Of a stretch of DNA of 64,000 bases, positions 11,330 to 22,493 are shown in pieces. Position 1 is the first letter of the stretch. Each line of letters opens with the position of its first letter. The notes under the pieces are model-generated. The model saw nothing but the letters and a program-made list of their open reading frames with translations. It was not told the origin of the DNA and made no database searches. The stretch covers positions 17,060,916 through 17,124,915 of the forward strand of contig NC_063256.1 in the NCBI RefSeq assembly GCF_019578655.1, given 5' to 3'. This DNA is from Ricinus communis. Lineage: Eukaryota; Streptophyta; Magnoliopsida; Malpighiales; Euphorbiaceae. Made by a program: the position numbers and the translations under genes.

Positions 11330-12841
11330 TGATGAGCTATTTATGTAGCTACAATCTAAAGCAGTGAACCTATCGATGCAGTCTAGCACTCATGGCGAGT
11401 ATCAAGGTCGTATTCCTCCGGAAAGTGAAAGCCCAGAGTTACTTCTTTGTTCTCTGTTATATTAGCATAAAATGAATGATGAATAATTTCTAAATTAACT
11501 AATAACTACAAGCTGAGTTCTAAGTGAGATGCAGGAATGAATGGATAAATGAAACAACCAAGACAAGAAAGCAAACCCAAAAGGAACCTAAACTAGTTGG
11601 CAATCAAACAAAAGATAACAGATTGATGAGTCCAATTGTGCTACCCATGGACAAATTATTAACTAAATTCGGTTTCTCTCTCGAGTTCACCGAATTCCTA
11701 AACTCAAGGACCTAAAGTTGGAATCTCTTCCTAACGATTGATTATTAAATTAGCATTAAGTTTTAATCCACCTTTATTAAGCTTTATTAATTCTTAATCT
11801 GGCTAGTTAATTATCCTTATATCTAAGTGATTATTAACCACTTCTTGCTATTCAAAATTCTAATCGCCAAATGAATTTCTCAATCACATAAAGCAATGTA
11901 AACATCACAATTCACAACGTCTCATGAATAATGCATCATCTTATTAATATTGAAAGCAAGAGGATACAAAACTAAACTCAAACAGTCCAATAATTTAGTA
12001 CTAAGCCAACATAGTAAAGAAATCCAAATGGATTTAATCAATCTAGCTAAACATGTTCATGTTTAAAACAACTAGGAAATCAATTATAATGAAAGAATAA
12101 TGAAAATGAAACATGTACACCCCTTTTCTCTCGAATTGGATGAACAGCTCCAAATCTAAATCTGCACTATGATTGATCTCCCCAATTGCCTCTCGATTTG
12201 CTCCACTACTGTTTTGCACTCGGAGTCTTACGATTCCAAGATTCTTCCTCTCTACAACTCTCTCCCGAACTCAGCACTATGCAAAAACCGAACCAGCCGC
12301 CAGGGCTCTCTCTCTACTTCTTGCTTAGCTAACCCTAAAAGAAATAGTTTTCCTTACATATTTGTCTCAGCACGGCTGTGGTCAAGGTTGTGCTGGTCAG
12401 CACGGTCGAAGTCCAAGCCATGCTGAACATTCGGATCTCACTAATTAGGGTTTCCTCATGGTCGTGCCCCCTCTAGTGCTAAGCCACCACGGGTCGTGCT
12501 GGACGTCGTGGTGGCTGCGGAAACCGTGCCTAAAATCCCATGTTTTAAGACCAATAGCTCATTGTTGGTCACGACCAAAGTCCAGGCCGTGCTGATTAGC
12601 ACGGCCATGACCTGAGCCGTGCTCAATGTATGCACTGCGAGTTCTTGTCCGATCTTGATGAATTCCCGTCTGTTGTTGCATGTATTGATCTAAAACTGCT
12701 TAAACACTGATGATGGACTTAGAAATCTTCCTGGAATGTAAAAGAACACAAAACACGAGTGATCTTGGAATAAAAGCACAATAGTTGCTAAGTAAATACG
12801 CAATAATATGCAAGCAAATATGTGTAAAACTATGCACATCA
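11330..12841 (-). repeat. 5' LTR of M2
   Basis: It begins TGATGAGCTATTTATG and ends GCACATCA, and pairs with 6613-8095. It carries the same block of CACGGC-type motifs (about 12365-12625). Flanking M1 gag sequence resumes at 12842. Confidence 0.93.
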
Positions 12842-12921
12842 AAACATCGTCTCAATAATCTGAGAGAATGCTCCGGGTCAGATAAGGGTTCTATGGGATC
12901 AAGGTTAGAGCTCCTGGTCAT
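12842..12921 (-). pseudogene. M1 gag, N-terminal piece
   Basis: The ATG at 12921-12919 starts MTRSSNLDPIEPLSDPEHS and continues LRLLRRC before M2 interrupts it. Copy P starts the same way (MTRSSNPDPIAPLSDPERS, 32236). The frame continues at 6612 across M2 when one copy of the 5-bp target duplication is removed. This start is chosen because both copies share it and it follows the primer site and a short leader. Confidence 0.88.
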
Positions 12922-13056
12922 AAACTACTTAAAACCGACAATCCATACAACCACCAATCAACAAAAGCAATAAAATAAAGAATAAAGAATAAATAAATAA
13001 ATAAATAATGACTAAAGTAACACGAAAACAATTCACTCTAGTTTACTGTTACGGGG
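12922..13056 (-). other. M1 5' leader
   Basis: AT-rich untranslated leader between primer site and gag start, with runs of AATA and TTTA repeats. It matches 32083-32235 of P. No gene is seen. Confidence 0.7.
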
Positions 13057-13074
13057 TCCCCGGCAACGACGCCA
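13057..13074 (-). other. Primer-binding site of M1 (tRNA-Asp)
   Basis: The minus strand reads TGGCGTCGTTGCCGGGGA, six bases from the LTR. It is the tRNA-Asp complement with one C-to-T change. Confidence 0.88.
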
Positions 13075-13080
13075 AAAACT

Positions 13081-14445
13081 TGATGGGCTACTAATGCAAC
13101 CTACACCTAAGGCAGTGAACCTATCGATGCGGCCTATCACTAGTGAGTATCAAGGTCGTATCCTTAGAGATCGAGTGAACCTAGAGTTACTATTATTCGC
13201 TATATTATCTAGTCTGATATAGGGTGTGAGAAGTCTAAACTAACTAACTAATGACTATGAATGCAAATAAATAAATAAACAGCAACTAACAATTGAAAGA
13301 CAACTGCAACAAGAGAAACAAACCCAAAGGGGACCCAAGTGATGGAATTCTAAAGGTTGATTTTATAAATTACCAATCTTGCTTACCCGTGCCTAAATCC
13401 TAATTCGAACTCGATTCCTCTCTCGAGCTCACCGAGTTCCTAAACTTGCACTAATCTAATGGAATCTCTTCCTATCAAATTATTACAGATTAGCGTTAAG
13501 CGTGATTTAGAACTATTAAGAGTTGTTAATTCTTAATCCGGTGAGTAAATTAACCTTATCTCTAAATGTTAACTACCAGTTCTTACTATTCAAATTCCAG
13601 TTGTAACAAGCATTTCTCAATGTCAAGAAACAACCTAAATGACAATTAATTCAATGTCTCAAATTAACTGAATCAAACTTTATTAATGAATAGCAAGAAG
13701 ATTACAAGAATGGCAAATACAAATCTAACAACTAAGCACAATTTATCAACAAAGGTAAACCCCAATGGGTTCGGCAGCCCTAGCTACTCATAATGAAAGA
13801 AACAAATATAAAAGGAAATAAATAACATAAAAGGATGGAACATATAACCCCTCTTCTCTCGAATCGGAGTGGAAATGTTGCAAGCACTAACTCTGAAACC
13901 AGCCTCAAGTATGGATCTCGGATGTCTCGATCGATCATCTCGAACCTTTAATCTTTGCTTTAATCTCCCAAATCAATCCTTTGAAATGATGTTTGGTCTT
14001 CTAAAATGTCAAGAACAGAGGTGTAGAAGTGGAGGGTCGCACTCGTAGAGAAGTTTAGAAGTTAGAAGCGGAACCCTATCTCTTTTGCGTGCGCCTATTT
14101 ATAGGCAGAAGTGCCATAGCCTGTGCCACGGCCCGTGCAATGAGCACAAACATCCAAAAATGCAAATCTTCAAAAACGTCCAAGGGAGGTCGTGTCACGG
14201 CCCGTGCAAAAGCCTCAAAATGTGTGCCAACAAGGAGTCAAATCCGATGAACATCTAATATGTGTAAATCATCAAAATAGCTTGGTTTCTGCCTAAAAAT
14301 CAATCAATTTCCCATTAAAGAGTACGAAAACCTGAAAAACTTATAAACATGCCAAAGTGCGATCAAACAGGAATAAATATGACTGAAATACACGAATAAA
14401 CGACTGATAAACAGTTAATAAACATGCATAGAATCATCTATATCA
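13081..14445 (-). repeat. 5' LTR of M1
   Basis: It begins TGATGGGCTACTAATGC and ends ATCTATATCA. The primer-side portion resembles the LTRs of P (about 31400-32058 reversed), including the CTCGAGAGAGGAA and TAGTGATAGGC-type blocks. The outer third is diverged but still carries CACGGCCCGTGC motifs (about 14120-14210). Sequence changes abruptly to ribosomal spacer at 14446. Confidence 0.85.
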
Positions 14446-15436
14446 GATGCACTGCCAACGGGCCCACGCTTGCGAGGATTCTCGCCAACGGGCTCGATGG
14501 GCGTGCTGCCTCAGCAATAGGGGGCTAGCACGCGAGGTTTCCTCGCCAACTGGCCAGACGGGAACGCTGGCTGGCGTGCGAGGAGTCTTGCCAACGGGCC
14601 TAATGGGCGTGTTGCCTCAGCAATGGGGGGCTGGCTCGCCAGCAGTGGTTGCCTGGAGTGTGAGGATTCTCACCAACCGTTCGCGGGCGCTACCGCCTCC
14701 GCATTGTGGGCCGCACGCATGATTCTCGCCGACCGCTGACCGGGCGCTACCGGCTCGCTAGTAGTGGCTGGATGGCATGCAAGAATTTTATGCCCACGGG
14801 CCAGTGCATGCGGGTTGGCGAGTGTGCGATCCTACTCGACGCAAGAATTCCTCGCCTACGGGCCCATCAGGATTTTTCAGCGACGCATTACGGGAGAAGG
14901 AAAGTTTCAAAGCGAAGTTGCTTGCTTAGGGGCCTTTATGCCGAATATAGTCAAAATTATGCACTTTTTGGCTAGGGGCACACCCCCATGCCATTGCACG
15001 TGATTCTTACTCCAAATGATTTTTGGGCTGTGATGTGACTTGTTTCCCAGGTCCTGTGCAAGGAGACTTGGCCCCCGTGCTGCATTGCGTTAAGAAATTA
15101 CTTTAAGCATCCATAGTGTGAGGGACTTGCGTGCAGCATTGGCTAGACTAGAACTTGGATGTCTGCTCAAGTCCATTGAGTTTATGGAATTACTTAGGAT
15201 TTTAGGACTTGGCCCCCGTGCTGCATAGTGTGGGGACTTGCATGCAGCACTGGCTAGAACTTAGATGTGTTCTCGAGTCCGCTGAGTTTGTGGAATTACT
15301 TAAGATTTTGAGACTTGGGACTTGGGGGATTCTTGGACCTTCGAGCACGGAACTTCAGGGCTGGTTTTTTAAGAATAAATTGGTTTTGATTTTGCGTGTG
15401 GGAGGAGGGGAGGGACGAATCAGAGCGATGAAGGGC
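14446..15436 (-). other. rDNA intergenic spacer fragment (downstream of 25S)
   Basis: The part next to 25S (15230-15436) matches 47280-47460, which sits in the same place beside the second 25S fragment, so this is 25S-proximal spacer. Farther out (14446-14880) it is GC-rich with irregular repeats built on GCCAACGGGCC, GGGCGTGCTGCCTCAGC and GCGAGGATTCTC. A phrase containing GACTTGGCCCCCGTGCTGCAT occurs twice (about 15068 and 15209). No gene is visible; open frames here are not credible. M1 truncates it at 14446. Confidence 0.75.
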
Positions 15437-15830
15437 TGAATCTCAATGGATCATGGCAATAAGGCCACTCTGCCACTTATAATACCCCATCACGTATTTT
15501 AGTCGTCTGGAAAGGATTCAGTCCGCCGCTCAGTGGAAATTGTAATTCAAGGAGGCCCGCATGGCTCGTCTGCCGGGAGGGCTTAGCCAATGACACATGC
15601 CTTTGGGAGCCAGAGGGCCCTTACTGCTGGTTGGCAAATGAGCGGCGGATAATGCGTCGCTTCTGGCCCAGATTCTAACTTAGAGCCGTTCAGTCATAAT
15701 CCAGCGCACGGTATATTCGCGCCACTGGCTATTCAACCAAGCGCGATGACCAATTGTGCGAATCAACAGTTCCTCTCGTACCAGGTTGAATTACCATTAT
15801 GACACAATCATCAGTAGGGTAAAACTAACT

Positions 15831-15866
<36 letters not shown>

Positions 15867-15969
15867 ATTGGTGGGTGAACAATCCAACACTTGGTGAATT
15901 CTGCTTCACAATGATAGGAAGAGCCAACATTGAAGAATAAAAAGGCAACGTCGCTATGAACACTTGGCT

Positions 15970-16012
<43 letters not shown>

Positions 16013-16373
16013 AGCTTCAAATTTCGAATGTTTAAAGGATCGATAGGCCACGCTTTCACGGTTCGTATTCGTACTGAAAATCAAAATCAAACTAGCTTTT
16101 ACCCTTTTGTTCGACACAAGATTTCTATTCTCGTTGAGCTCATCTTAGGACACATGCGTTATCTTTTAACGGATATGCCGCCCTAGCCAACTCCCCACAT
16201 GACAATGTCTTCCGCCTGGATCGGCCGCCGAAGCGACCTTGGGTCCAAAAAGAGGGGCATAGCCCCGCCTCCGATTCACGGAATAGCTAAAATAACATTA
16301 AAAGTAGTGGTATTTCACTGTCGCCGATTAAGGCTCCCACTTATCCTGCACCTCTCAAGTCATTTCACAAAGT

Positions 16374-16413
<40 letters not shown>

Positions 16414-16516
16414 GATTTTGCCAAGCCCGTTCCTTTGGCTGTGGTTTCGCTGGATAGTAGACAGGGACAGTGGGAATCTCGTTAATCCATTCACGCGCAT
16501 CTCTAATTAGATGAAA

Positions 16517-16566
<50 letters not shown>

Positions 16567-16880
16567 TGCTTGGTTGAATTTCTTCACTTTGACATTCAAA
16601 GCACTGGTCAGAAATCACATTGTGTGAGCATCCGCAGGGACCATCGCAATGCTTTATTTTAATTAAACAGTCTGATTCCCCTTATTCGTACCAGTTTTGA
16701 GTCGACTGTTCGACGCCCAGGGAAGGCCACCAAGAGGCCGCTCCCAGCCCGGCCCCGCCGACACGCCGCGATTCGGCTCACCGCGGAGCGTACCGACCGC
16801 CCGATAGCCGACGGGTTCTAGACTAGGACCCCCAAGCTAGCCCTCAGAGCCAATCCTTTTCCCGAGGTTATGGATCATTT
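15437..16880 (-). rRNA. 25S rRNA 3' fragment (pseudogene)
   Basis: The minus strand is the 3' part of plant 25S rRNA. Recognisable blocks are the 3' end (GGCTGAATCTCAATGGATCA, plus strand, 15436 on), GCGCGATGACCAATTGTGCG, CTGTCTCACGACGGTCTAAA-like, GGCTACCTTAAGAGAGTCAT-like and GTCGACTGTTCGACGCCCAG. Homology stops near GGTTATGGATCATTTT at 16880, where normal 25S would continue. Many CpG-type changes are scattered through it, and about half the gene is missing, so it is a relic rather than a working gene. Confidence 0.93.
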
Positions 16881-17460
16881 TTCAGCCCATATCTGTGGAT
16901 ATGACACCAGCGTGGTGTATACAAGGATCGAACCTCCCCAACAGATCCTCATCACCGCAAACCCAAGTGTACCCCAAACCATCGCACACTCATCGTGAAA
17001 GACTACTCGCTAGTCCGAAACTGATCGCATCCGGTTGTTGGAAGTCCCGAATCGCTCGCAGAAGAAAGTGCCGGCAAACTCCACAAATAACTCCCTATAT
17101 GTTGGTTCAACTATCTCAAAGAAATGCTGAAATGGGGCGCCTCAAGATATCGCCAGACCGCACTGCAAGTCCAACGGCTTCTAGTGCACGCTACCTATCC
17201 TACGCCCCCTTTCCCAAATCTTTGTGCCTCATTGATTGATATCTCCGCTCAAAGGTGGGCTGCCCTTGGAAAAGTAGGAATCGACATACCGCAGTTGGTC
17301 TAATTTGGCCCGAACTAGTTTGCAACGCCCTGACGATCGAAAGGAAGAGGAACCATCGGTCCGCCTCCTCTTCTAAACTCCTGATCCTCGTCTGGTGGAC
17401 ATGGTACCTGAAAAAGAAATTTTTAGTACTAAGGATCAACGAAATTCTGGCAGTATAACG
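16881..17460. other. Unassigned segment after the 25S break
   Basis: I do not recognise this sequence. Open frames (16895-17239 plus, 17200-17475 minus) show no known domain. The right end, GGTACCTGAAAAAGAAATTT followed by GAAATTCTGGCAGTATAACG, reads like the non-coding part of a repetitive element, but I cannot place it in a family. Confidence 0.35.
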
Positions 17461-18540
17461 GCATAAAATGGACAAACCGAACGATTTAACTTGATAAAAT
17501 TAAACCGCTCAATGTTCTACAAAGAAAATTCAATCCATAATACTACCAACCATTTCTAACTAATTAAATTTTCAATTATCCACATGGAGTTTAACTTCGC
17601 CATCACAAGGCAAACCAACATGCTAATATAAAACAGATACAACAGAGTCGACTATATATGACAAAGCCTGTTGTTTAGCGGCCAACAATAATAATAAAGA
17701 GAAAAATAAAGAATTAATCACAATCATGAATAATGGTAGAAAAGAAAAATGGAAAATATGAGCAAGTTAAGTATATAAACTATATTAAAGAAAACAAAAG
17801 AAAATTAAGCACAAAAATGAATGTAAATGCATGCACCAAATAATAAAATAAGGAAACAAACTAAAAAAAAATTGAACACAAATTTGAACACAAAGAAAAC
17901 ATAAATTCAAACTAATATCAAAATAAAATAACGGAAAATGAAGTTGGAGGGTACTTACTTGACAAACACAATATCCAAAGCCTTTGAGATGAGAAATAAA
18001 AATTGAGTGAGTAAGAGAGGAGAGAATTGCTAAAACTAAAAGGAGAGCAAAATTTTTGGCCATTTCGAAATGAAGTGGTAGATATAGGCAGTGTACGGAA
18101 CACGGCCGTGCTCACCAACAGGGGCCGTGTTCATGAACACGGTCCGGATATTGGGCCATGTTAAGCGAATTAAAACTTGTTGATTTACCAACTTCTGAGA
18201 ACACGCCCGTGTTTATGGAACACGGGACGTGTTAGGGACACGTTCGGGCATAAATGCCCTTGTGGCCTACTATGAACGTGTTCATCTTAGTTTGATTTTC
18301 TTCAATTAGAACATGGGCTGTGTTAATGAACACGGGCTTGAACACGCCCGTGTTGATCTCCAGAAAATGCAAAACTTGCGATTCTCAGTACTTTCTCACT
18401 CTTTCTCACCTGCACAACCAATAAGTCCTCAACTCATACACTCAACGTAAATAAAACTTACCAAAAACAAACTGTAAAATCTAATCAAACTAAGTTCACA
18501 ATAAAGGGTAAATTATTAAAATTGAAAAATAGACTTTGGG
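17461..18540 (-). other. Athila-like region between integrase and the extra ORF
   Basis: On the minus strand, blocks match 37860-38270 of element P: a run of ACACGGGCGTGTT-type motifs, then CCAAAAATTTTGCTCTCCTTTT, then TCAAGTAAGT (donor-like GTAAGT at 17953-17958). P has CCAAAAATTTTGCTTCCCTTTT and TCAAGTAAGTCTC in the same order. No open reading frame of interest is present. It joins M3 internal sequence at about 18480-18540. Whether it belongs to M3 or to an older element is not clear. Confidence 0.55.
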
Positions 18541-18548
18541 GTGCCTCC

Positions 18549-19759
18549 CAAAAGCGCTTCTTTTTGATGTGATGAGTCTTCTTAGCTGGATTCATGGTGA
18601 AAAGCAAACGGTGGGGATTGATGACCATCCATCCTTCTTCCAAGCAAATGTCTTCAAGTATCCACTTAGAGGGATAATCATCAATTTCCTCTTCCCGACT
18701 ATCAAGCAAGCTGCCAGTATGATGGGCAAAACTCGCTCCTCGTATAATTTCACGTAGTCATGATGCTTTAGGGGCTCTTCCAATTTGAAAGCTGAAGTTT
18801 CACCAATTGGAAGGATCGACGGTTGGGCAATTTCTTCAGGAACGTCGATGGTTTTCTCTAGTCCCTAGCTTGGTTCACTTGCTAGAAGAAACTCGAGTTC
18901 CTCCAAGTCTTCTTCATTGGATAACTCATGCTCATCTTCCATCATCGAAGGGACTTGTGGAAAATCCACCAAAAATTCCTCTAACTGCAACTCAGCATCA
19001 TCAACTATATGTTCCTCTTGGTAGTCTTTCAGAGGGATCGTGTTTGCCTCTTCCTTTTCTGGTTCTATCTCAATGTTCAAAGAGTCGTCCTGCACAGAAG
19101 CATCATCGTCAAACATAATAGATAAACCAGAAAAATTCTCACCTGAACGCAAAGTGACGACGCTCAAATGTTCCTCGGATTCAGTAGCGTTTGATGGAGC
19201 TCCCAATTGCTCTTCAGCTAGTAACTTGAAGATTAAGCCTACTTGATGCTCTATGTTCTTAATCGAGGCTTGTTGATCTTCAAGTATCCTTTCTGTTTGT
19301 TGGAATCTATCCTCAAGACTTGCAATAAGCCTCATCATCAGCTCCTCTGATACTAACTCTTCACCTTGAGTTGATGGTGCAAGATTAGGCTGCTGAAAAA
19401 ATTCTGGTGGTTCTTGGCCATCTAAGCTCCATCCAAAAGGGTGAATGAATGCTCAACTCTTGATTGTCAGTGCTTTCATACGAGTCATTTTGCCAACTTC
19501 CCGTATAATTTACCTGTTCATAGTTATAAGAACAATGAGCAACATCACTATATAATGGATAATCAATACTCAAATGTAAACCACAACAAAATTCACAAAA
19601 AACATGAGATGAAAGGATAGGACTGGAGAGTTAATCGGTAGCCTTGCAAAATGATTCCACTCGAGCTTCTAGAGATGCACGGGTATCCCAATTTTTAGCA
19701 CTCTCTTGGTTCCTAATCCCATTTTCCAACGCATCATACAAAGAGTTTGAATTTAACAT
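18549..19759 (-). pseudogene. M3 gag-like region (degraded)
   Basis: The ATG at 19759 is in the same place as the start in C (MLNSNS in M3, MLDSNSFCDALENG in C). Downstream are SIDYPLYSDVAHCSYNYEQV (19385-19573), RFQQTERILEDQQASIKNIE (18865-19338), DEHELSNEEDLEELEFLLAS and, after a frameshift, LEEPLKHHDYVKLYEERVLP with FAWKKDGWSS (18592-18783). A TAA replaces CAA near 19632. The region ends at RFWEAP, as in C, before any RT. It is a relic of the Gag and linker protein. Confidence 0.8.
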
Positions 19760-19888
19760 TGAACCTCCTTATCATTCACTACCTGAATCATAAACTTAAC
19801 TAAATAAATATATACAAACAAAATAGAAATAAATAAATAAAAATGGCTAAATTAACAAATAGCAAATTTCACTCTAGTTTTCAAACAT

Positions 19889-19906
19889 TCCTCGGCAACG
19901 GCGCCA
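19889..19906 (-). other. Primer-binding site of M3 (tRNA-Asp)
   Basis: The minus strand reads TGGCGCCGTTGCCGAGGA, six bases from the LTR, a 17-of-18 match to the tRNA-Asp complement. Confidence 0.87.
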
Positions 19907-19912
19907 AAAACT

Positions 19913-21338
19913 TGATGTGTGCTATTTCTGTTAGCTACAATCTAAGGCAGTGTACCTATCGATGCAGTCTAGCACTAATGGCGAGTATCAAGGTCGTATT
20001 CCTCGTGAAAGTGAAAGCCTAGAGTTACTCCTTTGTTCTTTGTTATATTAACCTAAAACGAATAATGAATAATTTCTAAACTAACTAATAGCTACAAGTT
20101 AAGTTCTAAGGGAGATGCAAGAGTAATTGATAACTAAAATAACCAAGACAAGAAAGTAAACCTAAAGGGAACCTAAACTAGTTGGCAATCAAACACAAGA
20201 TAAAGGATTGATGAGTCTAATTATGCTACCCATGGACGAATTCTTAACCGAATTCGGTTTCTCTCTCGAGATAACCGAATTCCTAAACCTAATAACCTAA
20301 AGTTGGAATCTCTTCCTAACGATTGATTCTTAAATTAGCATTAAGCTTTAATCCGCCTCCATTAAGCTTTGTTAATTCTTAATCCAGCTAGTTAATTATC
20401 CTTATCTCTAAGCGATTATTAACCAGTTCTTGCTATTCAAAATTCCAATTGCTAAATGGACTTCTCAACCACACAAAGCAATTTAAACGCACAATTCACA
20501 ATGTCTCATGAATAATGCATTATCTTATTAATAGTGAAAGCAAGAAGAATACAAAACTAACCCAAACAATCCAACAATATAATACTAAGCCAACATAGTA
20601 CATAAATCCCAATGGATTTAATCAATCTAGCTAATCATGTTCATTATCAAAATACACAAGAATACAATTACAACAAAGAGTAAAGGCAGAGAAACCCGAT
20701 TACACCTTTGGATGAGAGTAAACAGCCCCAATTCCTCTTGCTCGAATTGAATCGATTCTTGTTCCTCTTGCTCAATTTGAAAACCAATCAACGAACCTCG
20801 CCCAATCTTCAGTCCTTGAAGGGAATCCGATTGAAACCTTGATCCAAGTCTCCTTTTCCCTTTGTTCCAACTCAGAAAACCCTTAGGGAGAGAAAAGTTA
20901 GGGTTTGGGACGTTTTCCCCCGTTCTCTTTCTTTCTTTCCTCTCTTCATTCTTTTAATTAATTCCCCCGCTACGCCAACACTACTGCAGCCCCGGACGGT
21001 TGGGAATACAGCTTGTGTTCTCGCCGTGTTACTCTTTGTGGTCGTGCTCCCTAAGAACTTATTTTTCTTTGATGTTTGATGACACCCAACACGGCCGTGT
21101 TGGTGCCCGTGTTAGGAACACGGCCATGTTCAGCTTCCTCATGCTCGTACTTAGCTTGTTTCGGCAGCTTCGGCGTCCAATTATGCTCAAATTCTTTCCT
21201 TTATCATCCTTTGATTTCTTTTGGACCTAATGCACATAAACAGATGCATAAGGTGAATGTTGGGACCAATTCACATCCAAATGTCCATAAAATCAATCTT
21301 AAAAACCCCATTTAGATGTGTGTATTTTACGCACATCA
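19913..21338 (-). repeat. 5' LTR of M3
   Basis: It begins TGATGTGTGCTATTTCTG and ends TTACGCACATCA. It is similar to the LTRs of M2 and C over the primer-side 700 bases, with a more diverged outer part that has CACGGCCGTG motifs at about 21090-21125. Confidence 0.85.
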
Positions 21339-22493
21339 ATAACCCCTTGGGAATTCTTATCTCTAGGGAATGGAGACTAAAGATGGAATTGATTGTTTGA
21401 AATCAATTTCCGTGGGAAAATCTCTACGCAATTAATGCCTTTCTCAAGTACACTAACATCTTAACTTAGATTAATTAGGTTGAAATCTCTTTCTAACCCT
21501 AATTATCCAAATTATCATTATGTACCATTTAACACTATTGAGAGTTGTTAATTCTCAATCCGGTAGAATGAACACCCCATCTCTAGGCGAATTCAATTCT
21601 AGATTGCAAAGGACAATCCAAACCTAAACGTCTTTCTCAAGAACATTCAAATTCCAATAATCATTCAACAAGATATGAAGAACAAACCAATAAGCACTTC
21701 CATTGCAAATCAATATTGAAAATCAATACGTACAATTCAAAAATTAAGTACAAAAATCCCTAGATAAAGAACCCTAATGGGTTAACAAGTTTAGTTAATC
21801 ATGTCCATTATCAAAACCCATAAGAATTCAATTACAACAATAAGTAAAGGTAGAGAAACCCAAATACACCCTTGGATGAGAGTAAACAGCTCCAATTCCT
21901 CTTGCCCAATCTTGAATCAATTATTACTCCTCTTACTCGAATTCACACCAATCAATGAACCTCGCCCAATCTTCAATCTTTGAAGGGAACCCAATTGAGA
22001 CTTTGGTCCAAGTCTCCTTTTTCCTTGGTTCCAGCTCAGAAAACCCTTAAAGAGAGAGAGAAATGAGTTTGGGACATCCTAACCCTACTTTTTGTGTTTC
22101 CCTCTTTTCTTTCTTTTAATTAATTCGTCCAGCTGCCGCGAACATTGCCATGTTGATGCCTGTATTGGGAACACGGCCTGGTGTTGATGCCCGTGTTGCT
22201 CTCTATGGTTGTGCTCCTTAATGCATCTTTTTTCCTATTATCAAATGCACCCAACACGGCCGTTTTGGTGCATGTGTTGGGAACATGGCCAGTGTTAAGC
22301 TTCCTTATGCGCAAACTCGACTTGTTTCGGCAACTTTGACGTCCAATTCTTCCCTTTATCACTCTTTGGCTTCTTTTGGACCTAATGCACACAAACAGAT
22401 GCATAGGGTGAGTGTTAGGACCAATTCACATCCAAATGTACATAAAATCAGCCTTAAAAACCCCATTTAGATGTGTGTATTTTATGCACATCA
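21339..22493 (-). repeat. Partial LTR X (diverged Athila-related)
   Basis: Its right half matches the right half of the M3 LTR closely: TAATTAATTC, CACGGCC motifs, GACCTAATGCACA, AAACAGATGCATA and the shared end ACCCCATTTAGATGTGTGT...GCACATCA. Its left part is a diverged version of the LTR middle, and about the first 300 bases of a full LTR are missing. M3 joins it at 21338/21339. On the right it stops exactly where R pol begins (22494), so X was part of an element inserted in R. Confidence 0.72.

Larger units (their letters stand above)
6613..12841 (-). mobile_element. Non-autonomous Athila-derived LTR retrotransposon M2
   Basis: It is a complete element with two similar LTRs (6613-8095 and 11330-12841) that begin TG and end CA. 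It has a tRNA-Asp primer site beside the 5' LTR, a purine tract beside the 3' LTR, and a gag-like region but no RT, RNase H or integrase. It interrupts M1 gag. The flanking 5 bp are AAACG (6608-6612) and AAACA (12842-12846), a target duplication with one CpG-type change. Outside it, M1 gag resumes on both sides. M2 is therefore younger than M1. Movement would need enzymes from an autonomous relative (inference). Confidence 0.93.
1..14445 (-). mobile_element. Athila-type Ty3/Gypsy LTR retrotransposon M1 (left end outside window; interrupted by M2)
   Basis: Reading leftwards from 14445 there is a 5' LTR (13081-14445), a tRNA-Asp primer-binding site, the gag start, then M2 inserted at 6613-12841, followed by the rest of gag, protease, RT, RNase H, integrase and a non-coding 3' region that runs off the window. 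The gag-protease-RT-RNase H-integrase order is that of Ty3/Gypsy. The protease motif DLGAS, the RT motif FMDD and the tRNA-Asp primer place it in the Athila group of the Athila/Tat branch (known family features). All genes carry stops or frameshifts. Compared with the sister copy P, M1 lacks about 2.8 kb between integrase and the 3' region, including the extra ORF. The 3' LTR is not in the window. Confidence 0.93.
18541..21338 (-). mobile_element. Non-autonomous Athila-derived element M3 (5' half only)
   Basis: It consists of a 5' LTR (19913-21338), primer site and gag-like region of the same family as M2 and C. It lacks the 3' region and 3' LTR that M2 and C have; the sequence left of about 18540 is different. 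The 5 bp after the LTR are ATAAC, with no partner in the window to test a target duplication. Confidence 0.82.

Noticed and set aside
14447..15003. GC-rich ORFs of 79-91 codons
   Set aside because: They overlap in several frames within spacer sequence made of GCCAACGGGCC-type repeats and have no recognisable motif.
16900..16960. tRNA-like end TGGTGTATACAAGGATCGAA
   Set aside because: The T-arm stem would have mismatches and no other tRNA arms could be laid out.
18085..18365. Independent LTR at the CACGGCCGTG cluster left of M3
   Set aside because: No TG/CA ends, primer site or partner were found. Order of motifs matches the internal region of P after integrase.
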